A stretch of 64,000 nucleotides of DNA from Weissella confusa (GTDB taxonomy: Bacteria; Bacillota; Bacilli; Lactobacillales; Lactobacillaceae): the NCBI GenBank assembly GCA_016466735.1, contig JAAOED010000006.1, forward strand, positions 55,282-119,281, read 5' to 3'. The notes below the pieces were generated by a model. The model did not search any database, had not been told where the DNA came from, and was given only the letters and a program-made list of their open reading frames with translations. Positions 22,138 to 30,022 of the stretch are shown here, piece after piece (the stretch's first letter is position 1; each line of letters opens with the position of its first letter). The position numbers and the translations under genes are program-made.

Positions 22138-22962
22138 TTATTTCAGATTGTTAGTTGCAAACATGTCACGATTCTTCGAGCTAAAGAAAATAATAATCAT
22201 TGGGATTGCGAAGACCAACATACCTGGCAAAGAAGTTTCTATACCATACTGACCACCGCTTAGCAGCATGCTTGGATTTGCCGTTGCGTCCTTAATGGCA
22301 ACCAGGGCGTTCTCATTGGCGATGTTTGAGTCAGCAACAAACGTGTCCCATAGCGTGTGCATAATAACCGCAGTCCAAATGTTTCCAGTTGCCAGGCGAA
22401 TCAACGTAAATGTCACCCCAACAATAGACCCAGCAACCAGCAGCATAATCGTACTTGTGAAATTCAAACCGCCATTAAGCAGATGAGTTGCAGCAAAAAA
22501 TACTGACGGAATAATTGTCGCAGCTATCAGACCGAAGTCACGACGAATAGTTGAAAACATGTAGCTACGGAAAATAAGTTCTTCCACCATTCCAGCTGAG
22601 AAAGCAGCAATAACTGCCATATAAATGGCCATAAAACTCATATTTGGGTTAAATGTGATGTTACCAGCAAATAACATAGCCATTGTTAAATTCAACGCCC
22701 ATGGCATCGCTAGGCCTAGCACAACCCACCACCAGTTAAGGTGTAACTTTCCCAATCCAAATTCTTCCAAAGGGATCTTTAGCACCCAACGGTTCATTGC
22801 CAAAACAGCCAGAACCGCAACAACAATATAAACAATATCAGGTAGCGATGGAATAGGTACCACCGAGTAGGCAATTTCCCCCAACAATTGACCAATAATT
22901 ATTATGGCCAGTCCCGAAATTAAAAGCAAAATAGTCTTAACGACTTTCATAAATGTAGACAT
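22138..22962 (-). CDS. CPBP-family intramembrane metalloprotease
   Basis: A 274-residue polytopic protein (7-8 helices) of the CAAX protease and bacteriocin-processing (Abi) family. The three signature motifs are present: EELIFRSYMF (EExxxR) near 127, FFAATHL (FxxxH) near 155, and HTLWDTF (HxxxD/N) near 202. Members in lactic acid bacteria often act in bacteriocin self-immunity or membrane protein cleavage. No bacteriocin gene is adjacent here; the immunity-like cassette lies 3.5 kb away. GAGGAGA precedes ATG 22962. Confidence 0.88.
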   Translation of the reverse strand: MSTFMKVVKTILLLISGLAIIIIGQLLGEIAYSVVPIPSLPDIVYIVVAVLAVLAMNRWVLKIPLEEFGLGKLHLNWWWVVLGLAMPWALNLTMAMLFAGNITFNPNMSFMAIYMAVIAAFSAGMVEELIFRSYMFSTIRRDFGLIAATIIPSVFFAATHLLNGGLNFTSTIMLLVAGSIVGVTFTLIRLATGNIWTAVIMHTLWDTFVADSNIANENALVAIKDATANPSMLLSGGQYGIETSLPGMLVFAIPMIIIFFSSKNRDMFATNNLK

Positions 22963-23086
22963 CTGAATTCTCCTCTTCTACTTACTGTCACCAGAATAGA
23001 ATACGCGAGAATTATCTTTTCGCCCGGCGGAGTTTTTAATCGCCCGCAGAAAACACCAGTCAATACTCGATTTTATGACGTGCGGC

Positions 23087-24034
23087 CTAGCTTACAATTA
23101 CCATCAATACCGGAATAACAACCAGCATCATTAATGTTGTCTGTGTAATTGACACTGACGCAAACTTATAATCACCGTTTAGTTCACGAGCCATCACAGC
23201 AGCATTCGTCATGGTTGGCATGGCCGATTGAATGACAAACACAGCCTTCAGCAACTTAGGCAAGTCAAACGGCATCATCATCAACGCCATAACGGTTGGC
23301 GCCATAACAAAGCGTCCAATTGCCAACGTGATGTTTTCTTTATCAGGAATCAAATCAGCACGTTGGGTCTTAGCAATTGAAAAACCGATAAAAATTAATG
23401 ATAGCGGTACGTTCGTATTACCCAAATCTGTTAAATCAGTTACCAGGAACGCCGGTAGCTTGATTTGGAAAACAACAAGGACAACCGCAACCAACAAAGC
23501 AATCATCGGCGGTGTAAACACACCCTTCAGTGTCTTCTTTAAGTCGAAATGTTTACCCGTTTGCGTATCGCTCTCAATCATATAAACACCCAACGTCCAA
23601 AAAACAATGGTATTAGCCATATAGTAGACCAGCACATACGGTAAACTTTCCTTACCAAACAGCGCCATATTAACCGGTAATCCGACCGTCACTGTATTTG
23701 AATTAAACAAAAGCGACTGAAACAAACCTTTGTGGGTTGGGTTTACATGAATTAACCTTGCCACACCAAATGACAAAATGAATAGCACTAGCATACTACC
23801 CACCGGCAGAATCAACTTAGGTCCCAAAGCAACTAGGCTAGCCGGTGTAAAGTCCTGCGGAATACTAACAATCAAGTAAGCTGGAATTGCAATTTTAGTG
23901 ACAAATCCTGATAAGAATTTGCTCAATCTGCCATCGTCATCATTAAAGATTCGCAACTTTATCAAAGCATACCCAACTGCGACGAGTCCCAAAATCATTA
24001 GAACCCCTGAGATACTGTGTATAATCGTTGCCAT
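23087..24034 (-). CDS. AEC-family transporter
   Basis: A 315-residue auxin-efflux-carrier-type protein with 10 predicted helices. Diagnostic elements are the N-terminal GYALIKLRIFNDDDGRLSKFLSGFVTKIAIPAYLI, the FNSNTVTVGLPVNMALFG segment and the C-terminal AMPTMTNAAVMARELNGDYKFASVSITQTT. Lactic acid bacterial members (MleP/MaeP-like) export or exchange organic acids such as malate, but no malolactic or malic enzyme gene is next to it. GAGAGGAG precedes ATG 24034. A strong terminator isolates it from the gene upstream. Confidence 0.85.
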   Translation of the reverse strand: MATIIHSISGVLMILGLVAVGYALIKLRIFNDDDGRLSKFLSGFVTKIAIPAYLIVSIPQDFTPASLVALGPKLILPVGSMLVLFILSFGVARLIHVNPTHKGLFQSLLFNSNTVTVGLPVNMALFGKESLPYVLVYYMANTIVFWTLGVYMIESDTQTGKHFDLKKTLKGVFTPPMIALLVAVVLVVFQIKLPAFLVTDLTDLGNTNVPLSLIFIGFSIAKTQRADLIPDKENITLAIGRFVMAPTVMALMMMPFDLPKLLKAVFVIQSAMPTMTNAAVMARELNGDYKFASVSITQTTLMMLVVIPVLMVIVS

Positions 24035-24054
24035 TTGTAAACTCCTCTCCGTGT

Positions 24055-24094
24055 CTAAAAAGAAGAGGCCCTACCAAAAAGATAGAACCCCTTC
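24055..24094 (-). terminator. Strong 14-bp hairpin terminator
   Basis: On the minus strand GAAGGGGTTCTATC-TTTTT-GGTAGGGCCTCTTC forms 14 consecutive pairs (some G-U), followed by TTTTTAG. Confidence 0.8.
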
Positions 24095-24101
24095 GTGAGA
24101 T

Positions 24102-25022
24102 TTAATTTTCAGGTGTTGGGCAAACAAACTCACCACTTTGGTCAGCTGTTTCCAAAATACGCGTCACGATATCTTTCTCGTGATTGTTCAACCATGCCGT
24201 TGGCAACGCATCCTTGCCGTACATTAGTCCAGCAACCGCCCCAACTAGCGGCATGATACGCATTGGTTCACCAGGCATCCCCGACGCCAGCGTCAACGCA
24301 TCTTCAAAGTTATCGCTATTCAACAAAACCCAAACTGTAGCCGCAAAAGTATCTACGACATAACCAGAGGCGTGAATTTCGTTAATCGGCATATTTTCAA
24401 AGTCAGGTGTGTTCAATGATTCGAACGCTTCAAGTTCATCAGCAAACACCGCGTGCTTTGCATAGTACTCATACGCATTACTAATTGCAAAGTCGAACGC
24501 TTCAGGTAGCTTCATCCCCGTTAACAAACCATTAATTAGCATGGCATACATGCCCAATGCAATCAATGAACGCGGATGGTTGTGTGTCAAGCCACCTATT
24601 TGGTGTAGCGTTAACATGGCCGGATCATCGTGAATGAAATCTGAGCCATACTTAGCATACAAGAATAAGACAACTGGTGTAATACGTAGCAGTGAGCCAT
24701 TGGCGTTATCCTGTACGTCACGACCACCAGAAGTGAACGGATCTTGTGTCTGTCGGAAGTTTTCGATTGCGAGTCTTGTTACATCCCCAGCTGTCTGTGG
24801 TGCACCATCAGCGGTATAGGCGCCGGTCGTGTACCAGTAAGAGAACTGAGTCATGATGTCAGTTAATATATAGCCGTTAGAAAGACTTGCAATGGTCGCA
24901 AGGGTTAGTGATGAATCGCTGCCCCACTGTGAACCGTCACCCATGATGATTTTTTGTGCAAAAAGGTCACCATTGATTAATCCTAGCGTGCTATTTATTA
25001 ACGGATTATCAGGTAAAGTCAT
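24102..25022 (-). CDS. ADP-ribosylglycohydrolase-family protein, likely inactive
   Basis: A 306-residue protein with the overall ARH/DraG fold pattern: LGLINGDLFAQ at the start, LTLATIASL, NGSLLRITPV near 110, THNHPRSLIALGMYA and SGYVVDTFAATVWVLLN. The metal-binding motifs are altered. The usual (S/T)DDT reads GSDSS, and the C-terminal GxDTDT reads MPGEPMR. Binuclear Mg/Mn catalysis therefore seems lost, so it may be a binding protein or pseudoenzyme. GGATGG lies 8 nt before ATG 25022; the ATG at 25034 overlaps that site. It is monocistronic. Confidence 0.75.
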   Translation of the reverse strand: MTLPDNPLINSTLGLINGDLFAQKIIMGDGSQWGSDSSLTLATIASLSNGYILTDIMTQFSYWYTTGAYTADGAPQTAGDVTRLAIENFRQTQDPFTSGGRDVQDNANGSLLRITPVVLFLYAKYGSDFIHDDPAMLTLHQIGGLTHNHPRSLIALGMYAMLINGLLTGMKLPEAFDFAISNAYEYYAKHAVFADELEAFESLNTPDFENMPINEIHASGYVVDTFAATVWVLLNSDNFEDALTLASGMPGEPMRIMPLVGAVAGLMYGKDALPTAWLNNHEKDIVTRILETADQSGEFVCPTPEN

Positions 25023-25071
25023 GCCAAAATCCATCCTTTCAAGGTTTTAATTGTAACACTAACGTAAATTA

Positions 25072-25101
25072 TTGGCAAACCAACCCCAAATACACTATAA
25101 T
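25072..25101 (+). promoter_or_regulatory. Promoter of the yslB-like gene
   Basis: TTGGCA (25072-25077), an 18-nt spacer and TATAAT (25096-25101). Confidence 0.7.
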
Positions 25102-25134
25102 TAACATATGAAACTGTAATAAAAGGAGTTCATC

Positions 25135-25560
25135 ATGACGGAATCAGCACAAACGCCAGGTCTTGACGTGTTCGCGTTAACCTTGCTACGTGATCGTTTG
25201 TTACCTGAATTACTACAAGATGATCAATCAGAAATTATCTACTGGGCAGGAAAGACGTTAGCACGAGACGTTGAACTACACGGCATCTCAGCTATCGAAG
25301 CCTTTTTCCAAGATGCTGGTTTTGGAACGTTAACACTCACGACACAAAAGCCAACAATGCAAAAGTGGCGCTTAGATGGACCAATCGTTGCTGCCCGTTT
25401 GCGTGAGAATGCAGAGGCTAGTTTTGCATTGGAAGCTGGCTTTATCGCCCAACAGACCCAACAACAAATTGGATTCGGTGCAGAGGCGCAATGGGAAGCG
25501 TCAAAGCAAGCCGTTACGTTAACAGTAATGACGGAAGCGCCAGCGACCCTAGCTGAATAA
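25135..25560 (+). CDS. yslB: YslB family protein (DUF2507)
   Basis: A 141-residue cytosolic protein matching the YslB/DUF2507 pattern: FALTLLRDRLLPELLQDDQSEIIYWAGKTLARD, then an FFQDAGFG-type turn. The C-terminus resembles a 4-vinyl-reductase (V4R) fold (SFALEAGFIAQQTQQQIGFGAEAQWE). Function is unknown; it is conserved in Bacilli. AAGGAG precedes ATG 25135, a good promoter lies upstream and a terminator follows. Confidence 0.8.
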   Translation: MTESAQTPGLDVFALTLLRDRLLPELLQDDQSEIIYWAGKTLARDVELHGISAIEAFFQDAGFGTLTLTTQKPTMQKWRLDGPIVAARLRENAEASFALEAGFIAQQTQQQIGFGAEAQWEASKQAVTLTVMTEAPATLAE

Positions 25561-25569
25561 GAGATAGAT

Positions 25570-25609
25570 AAAAACGCATGTTGACTTGGTTAGTCAACAT
25601 GCGTTTTTT
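25570..25609. terminator. Bidirectional terminator
   Basis: AAAACGCATGTTGACT-TGGTT-AGTCAACATGCGTTTT between yslB and trmB. Confidence 0.9.
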
Positions 25610-25614
25610 GTTGG

Positions 25615-26277
25615 TTACTTGAAAGCACCCGTAAACTTATAAATTGCGAAACCTTGTGACGCGAACTTTTGCTCGTATTCCGTCTCAACGTTATCCTTCA
25701 TCTTTTCTTCGTCTTCGTGCAAGTTTAGTGAGATACCATCCTTGTAGAACTCAATCCCGAAGTTTGCAAATGAGTATAGTGAGTACTCAAACAAGCCACG
25801 GTTGTCCGTCTTGAATTCTAGTTCACCACCAGCTGGCAAAACCGCTTGGTAGCCTTCCAAGAATGACTTGTACGTCAAACGACGCGTTTCGTGTCGTGAC
25901 TTTGGCCAAGGATCTGAGAAGTTCAAGAACAACTTTGATACCTCACCCTTTGTAAAGTATGTCTCAACTCCAGCACCATCACCGTAAATGAACTTCAAGT
26001 TAGGCAAATCAGCAGGATCTTCATCCGCCTTACGTGCTGCGACAGCAACCGCTCCTTCTTGAATTTCCATACCGATAAAGTTAATTTCAGGGTACTTCTT
26101 GGCCATACCAATGATAAATTGACCCTTACCTGTACCGATTTCTACGTACAATGGTTGCACCTTTTCAAAGATGCTTTGCCAATTTCCTTGTAGACCTGTC
26201 GCACGGTCTTGTGTAATTACCAAGTCCGTGTGATCTGCCAACCATGGGCTAGTCCACTTTTTATTTCGTAAACGCAC
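25615..26277 (-). CDS. trmB: tRNA (guanine-N7)-methyltransferase
   Basis: A 220-residue enzyme that makes m7G46 in tRNA variable loops with SAM. It begins VRLRNKKW, typical of the family. SAM-binding motif I is YVEIGTGKGQF near 46, and the conserved catalytic block KLFLNFSDPWPKSRHETRRLT lies near 117-137. FKTDNRGLFEYSL follows. The start is GTG 26277, with AAGGAG 8 nt upstream; the longer frame to 26343 lies inside ecsB and is rejected. It overlaps the ecsB end by 17 nt, so it is co-transcribed with ecsAB. Confidence 0.95.
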   Translation of the reverse strand: MRLRNKKWTSPWLADHTDLVITQDRATGLQGNWQSIFEKVQPLYVEIGTGKGQFIIGMAKKYPEINFIGMEIQEGAVAVAARKADEDPADLPNLKFIYGDGAGVETYFTKGEVSKLFLNFSDPWPKSRHETRRLTYKSFLEGYQAVLPAGGELEFKTDNRGLFEYSLYSFANFGIEFYKDGISLNLHEDEEKMKDNVETEYEQKFASQGFAIYKFTGAFK

Positions 26278-27370
26278 GTGAATTTCTCCTTCTAAACGTG
26301 TTTGCAATAATGCGGTTCGTATACCAGAATAACAAAATACCACCTACTACGACAAGTCCTATGACATTTTGTAATAAGAGTGTGATAGAGCCAGCTAATG
26401 TACCACCCACAACTGACCAAATCAGCACCGTAACCGTAAACCAAGGCATCATTGCATATCGGAATGCTTGTTGGCGTTGCTTAACAGTAACTGGGTATAA
26501 ATGATCAAAAACCAATGTACGATGCGAGCTCACTAATGGTAGTATCTGCAATACCAACAAGTAGAACAAAATAACGAACAAGATTGTCTGTAGCCATCCA
26601 GTCGTCACAAACGCGACTAATAAGCCAATTAAGCTCAACCGAACCCAGACATCCCAATATTGCCCCTGACGAATAAACGTCGTGACTAGTAGGCGCACCA
26701 ATGGATTCCGTTGTTGATTTGGCCAGTGTTTGAGTAAGCCGTCAGCCCAGCGTTGACGACGCACAGCTGGCTTCATTCCTGGTACATCAATAAATAGATT
26801 GAAGAAGCCAAGGATTGCTGCCTGACGTTTATCTTCAGCAGCGACTACTGCACGCCAGTCAACTAGGTTATTACCCACTGTTGTATTGAATAACGTCGTA
26901 CGTCGCGCTTTCATAAAGGTAAACAACATCTTAACGGCCATCAGCGCTACCGTAACTAATAACGTCGTAATCATGCTAGGCGTTAACAAACGGAACATCA
27001 TTGGCCATAAAATAACCGTTAGTAATAGTTGTACAATACCGTTAACGATAACGCTATACAGTGTTGCTTGGTGAAACAAGCGACGTAATGCGCCCTCATT
27101 TCCCATAAAGAATACCGGATCGGCACCTTTAACAAAGCTTGCCGGCGTCTTGAACAACGCCAACGTTAGCAACAAAACAAGCAGCAACAAGGTACGCGTC
27201 CAAAATGTTACTGGCGCGCTTTCCCATAATTGACGATAGGCTAGTCCAGCTGCACCTAATAAGAACAACAAAGCCAACATGGCATGGTCATTAAAGACAT
27301 AACGCAAATATTTACTGTACTGACGCCACTCTTGTTGCCAGCGTTCTTTAAATAAATGTTCGATAGCCAT
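26261..27370 (-). CDS. ecsB: ABC transporter permease EcsB
   Basis: A 369-residue membrane protein with about 8-9 helices. It matches EcsB in the N-terminal region (FKERWQQEWRQYSKYLRYVFNDH), in KTPASFVKGADPVFFMGNEGALRRLF and in the LPLVSSHRTLVFDHLYPV segment. EcsAB in bacilli and lactic acid bacteria affects secretion, competence and membrane proteolysis; the transported substrate is not defined. ATG 27370 follows the ecsA stop by 2 nt, and its RBS lies inside ecsA. The order ecsA-ecsB-trmB is typical. Confidence 0.88.
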   Translation of the reverse strand: MAIEHLFKERWQQEWRQYSKYLRYVFNDHAMLALLFLLGAAGLAYRQLWESAPVTFWTRTLLLLVLLLTLALFKTPASFVKGADPVFFMGNEGALRRLFHQATLYSVIVNGIVQLLLTVILWPMMFRLLTPSMITTLLVTVALMAVKMLFTFMKARRTTLFNTTVGNNLVDWRAVVAAEDKRQAAILGFFNLFIDVPGMKPAVRRQRWADGLLKHWPNQQRNPLVRLLVTTFIRQGQYWDVWVRLSLIGLLVAFVTTGWLQTILFVILFYLLVLQILPLVSSHRTLVFDHLYPVTVKQRQQAFRYAMMPWFTVTVLIWSVVGGTLAGSITLLLQNVIGLVVVGGILLFWYTNRIIANTFRRRNSRAFTK

Positions 27371-27372
27371 CC

Positions 27373-28071
27373 TTACACCTCATTTTGTTGTAATTCAGGT
27401 ACCTTTTCAGCAAACTCACTTGCCAACCCCATTGCGGCAACTTCACCATCACGCAAATAAACGAATTCATCTGCATGATCAGCCAATGTCGTCAAAACGT
27501 GTGTTGTCAGCAAAAAGCTCGTGCCGGCATGCTTACGTTGGTCAATCAACGCCAGCAAGTCATTAACCGCAATCACGTCCAACCCCAGGAACGGTTCATC
27601 AATGATGAAAAATGGTGCATCCGTGATAAACGCCATCACAATCATCACCTTTTGACGCATGCCCTTTGAGAAATGGGTTGGGAACCAATCCAATTTATTA
27701 TCCAAACGGAAAGTTGTGAGCAGTTCTTCAGCACGTTGCCAAGCCGTCTTTTCATCCAGTTGATAAACTGAAATGGTGAGGGCTAAGTGTTCACGCAACG
27801 TCAATTCATCATATAGAACCGGTTGTTCTGGAATATAGGCGATTTGACGCTTAAATGCTTCTGGTTGTGTTTGTAGTGTTACCCCATTCAAAACAATTGA
27901 CCCTTGCTTAGGTGCTAGCAAACCAATGATATGGTTGATTGTCGTTGACTTACCAGATCCATTCAAACCAACTAAGGCAGTTAGATGACCATCTGGTACA
28001 CTGAATGAGACATCATTTAAAACAGTTAGTTGGCCGTAGCCACCTGATAAGTGTTCAATTTCTAATGTCAT
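27373..28071 (-). CDS. ecsA: ABC transporter ATP-binding protein EcsA
   Basis: A 232-residue ABC ATPase. Walker A GLNGSGKST is at 35-43, the Q-loop at YIPEQP, the signature FSKGMRQK near 134, Walker B FFIIDEPFLGLD near 157 and the H-loop TTHVL near 188. The FSKGM variant of the signature is characteristic of EcsA. It is the first gene of the ecsA-ecsB-trmB operon and divergent from the HIT gene. This divergence (hit versus ecsAB) is a conserved Firmicute arrangement. Confidence 0.93.
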   Translation of the reverse strand: MTLEIEHLSGGYGQLTVLNDVSFSVPDGHLTALVGLNGSGKSTTINHIIGLLAPKQGSIVLNGVTLQTQPEAFKRQIAYIPEQPVLYDELTLREHLALTISVYQLDEKTAWQRAEELLTTFRLDNKLDWFPTHFSKGMRQKVMIVMAFITDAPFFIIDEPFLGLDVIAVNDLLALIDQRKHAGTSFLLTTHVLTTLADHADEFVYLRDGEVAAMGLASEFAEKVPELQQNEV

Positions 28072-28133
28072 AATGTCACTCTCAATTTTTTAATGTACTT
28101 ATATAATAGCAAATTTCTATCCAAATTTAACCA

Positions 28134-28162
28134 CGGACAGTTTACACCAGTCAGGGTATAAT
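28134..28162 (+). promoter_or_regulatory. Promoter of the HIT gene
   Basis: CGGACA (28134-28139), a 17-nt spacer and TATAAT (28157-28162). Confidence 0.6.
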
Positions 28163-28195
28163 AAAGATAACAGATGATTTTTAGGAGGCATTTCC

Positions 28196-28618
28196 ATGGC
28201 AGATGTATTTGATATGATTGTTGCAGGTGATATTCCTGCTTACAAGGTTTATGAAGATGATGACGTATTGGCTTTTCTAGACCTTAGCCAAGTAACGCCT
28301 GGCCACACATTGGTTGTGCCAAAGACACACGTTGCGGACATCTTCGAATATGATGAAGACTTGGCAGCACGAGTTTTGTCAAAGCTACCAAAGATCGCCC
28401 GTGCCATTAAGGCAAGTGACGAAAACATTATTGGCTTGAACATTTTGTCTAACAACGGTGAAGCCGCTGGACAATCTGTCTTCCATTCTCATTTCCACTT
28501 GATTCCACGTTTTGCAAATGATGGCTTTGATATTCCAATGCCAGATCACAGCGAACAAACGGCCGAAGATACCTACAAGACATTGGCTGCCAACATTGCC
28601 AGTCACATGGAGGACTAA
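28196..28618 (+). CDS. hit: HIT family nucleotide-binding hydrolase
   Basis: A 140-residue histidine-triad protein (HINT branch), a purine nucleoside phosphoramidase-type hydrolase. It shows FDMIVAGDIPAYKVYEDDDVLAFLDL at the start, VTPGHTLVVPKTH near 37-50 and the catalytic triad SVFHSHFHLIPR (HxHxH) near 98-104. AGGAGG precedes ATG 28196. A small coiled-coil gene follows 2 nt after, so both form one operon. It is divergent from ecsAB. Confidence 0.93.
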   Translation: MADVFDMIVAGDIPAYKVYEDDDVLAFLDLSQVTPGHTLVVPKTHVADIFEYDEDLAARVLSKLPKIARAIKASDENIIGLNILSNNGEAAGQSVFHSHFHLIPRFANDGFDIPMPDHSEQTAEDTYKTLAANIASHMED

Positions 28619-28620
28619 AT

Positions 28621-28887
28621 ATGGACGCAATCAAGGATTGGTTTACTAACTTGAAACAACAAGTCACAAATTTCACCGCTGACAGCAAGCGCACGGTATC
28701 AGCAACTAAGGATGTGAAGGCATCCCTCGCCGATGTCCAATCTGAATTGCCAGCGGTACAAGACTTTGTGAAAGATGTTCAAGTTCAAGTTGAGAAGATG
28801 AATTTCAAGAATAAGCCCCGTTTGGAACGTATTACGGAAGCACAAACTCGAATCCAAGATGCACTGAATACATTAAAAAAGCATTAA
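28621..28887 (+). CDS. Small coiled-coil protein downstream of hit
   Basis: An 88-residue soluble protein whose sequence is largely predicted helical with heptad-like spacing (KDVKASLADVQSELPAVQDFVKDVQVQVEKM), followed by a basic segment and a second helix. The RBS GGAGG overlaps the 3' end of hit, so translation is coupled. Similar short ORFs commonly follow hit in lactobacilli (YtxH-like proteins are comparable in size, but the membrane segment typical of YtxH is absent here). Function is unknown. Confidence 0.75.
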   Translation: MDAIKDWFTNLKQQVTNFTADSKRTVSATKDVKASLADVQSELPAVQDFVKDVQVQVEKMNFKNKPRLERITEAQTRIQDALNTLKKH

Positions 28888-28892
28888 CCCAC

Positions 28893-28936
28893 TTGAAAGC
28901 GCAAACGTTGTTCCAGCAACGTTTACGCTTTCATCA
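28893..28936 (+). terminator. Rho-independent terminator
   Basis: GAAAGCGCAAACGTTG-TTCCAG-CAACGTTTACGCTTTC. Confidence 0.75.
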
Positions 28937-29060
28937 TATACCAATGTATACCAATTCACATAATTCCTGGTGGTTAATTCAAATTTTGTTCAAAATTCCC
29001 CTTTAAACTAGTTAGTGTTATATCAAACTGACAGTTAATAAGAGAAGGAAATTAAAAAAT

Positions 29061-29828
29061 ATGCGAATTGAAATTGTAGACACAAAGCAAGATGTCACAA
29101 ACGAGACATCAAAGATTCTTTTGAACAAGATTTACGATCGTAAGGTACAAAACATCGCCTTGACGGCTGGAACTAGCCCTGTTGCTTCATACGAGCAATG
29201 CTTGGAAAAGTTCACGGAGCGAATCCACGATCCTAACATGCCAAAGTTGCACATGTGGAACTTTGACGAAGTCCCACAAGCTGGTTCTGACGAAGGTACA
29301 ACGACGTCAACGTTGCGTAAGTACTTCTTGAACCCTGCTGAAATGCCTGCATACCTTTACCACCGTTTGGACTTGTCAAACTGGGACACGTTGGACGAGC
29401 GTTTGGCTGAAGCGAACGGTTTGGACTTTATGTTGCTTGGAATTGGTTCAGACGGTCGCTACGCTGGTAACTTGCCAGGTGTGACTAAGTTTGAAGATGG
29501 GACGCGTTACATCCCTTCTGAGGCCAACGACCAAGTCTATGCTGCATTGGTACACACGGTTGGTTCAGAAGACAAGGTGCCTGAAGGATACGTTGCCATG
29601 GGTCCTAAGACAATCATGAGCGCTAAGGAAATCTTGATGATTGCTTTCGGTAAGAAGAAGGCCCAAATCGTTAAGGAAGCTTTCTTTGGCCCAATCAGTG
29701 AAGAGGTTCCTGCTTCAATTTTGCAAACGCACCCTAACTTCACATTGTTGTTGGATCGTGAAGCTGCGGCAGAAATCTTGCCACAACCAGCAGTTGCACC
29801 TGCAGAAGCTGAAGCTATCACACTTTAA
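29061..29828 (+). CDS. NagB/6-phosphogluconolactonase-like protein (paralogue 1)
   Basis: A 255-residue protein with the glucosamine-6-phosphate isomerase fold. It has IALTAGTSPVASYE near 34 (phosphate-binding loop) and MWNFDEVP near 78. LDFMLLGIGSDGRYAGNLPG near 121 aligns with the NagB active site (GIGxDGHIxFNEPG), but the catalytic His is Arg and Glu is Leu. True deaminase activity is therefore doubtful. The end is Ala/Pro/Glu-rich. Codon use is extremely biased, so it is probably highly expressed. A paralogue that retains the His lies at 40619-41341. Confidence 0.8.
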   Translation: MRIEIVDTKQDVTNETSKILLNKIYDRKVQNIALTAGTSPVASYEQCLEKFTERIHDPNMPKLHMWNFDEVPQAGSDEGTTTSTLRKYFLNPAEMPAYLYHRLDLSNWDTLDERLAEANGLDFMLLGIGSDGRYAGNLPGVTKFEDGTRYIPSEANDQVYAALVHTVGSEDKVPEGYVAMGPKTIMSAKEILMIAFGKKKAQIVKEAFFGPISEEVPASILQTHPNFTLLLDREAAAEILPQPAVAPAEAEAITL

Positions 29829-29843
29829 TAGTTTAATGAGAAC

Positions 29844-29881
29844 AAAAATAGCGGTTTGTCAGGCGACAACCGCTATTTTTT
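29844..29881 (+). terminator. Rho-independent terminator
   Basis: AAAAATAGCGGTTTGTC-AGGC-GACAACCGCTATTTTT. Confidence 0.9.
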
Positions 29882-30022
29882 ATTGCACTATGAGAAAATA
29901 CTTATTTATTATTTGATTTCAGCTCATAATCAGCGTAGACTTGTTTCTATCGTTATGACGAATTGCGGGAACATTTTTCCGCTAGACAAAAAATATAACC
30001 AGTAAGAGTGAGGTTTTTTCTG

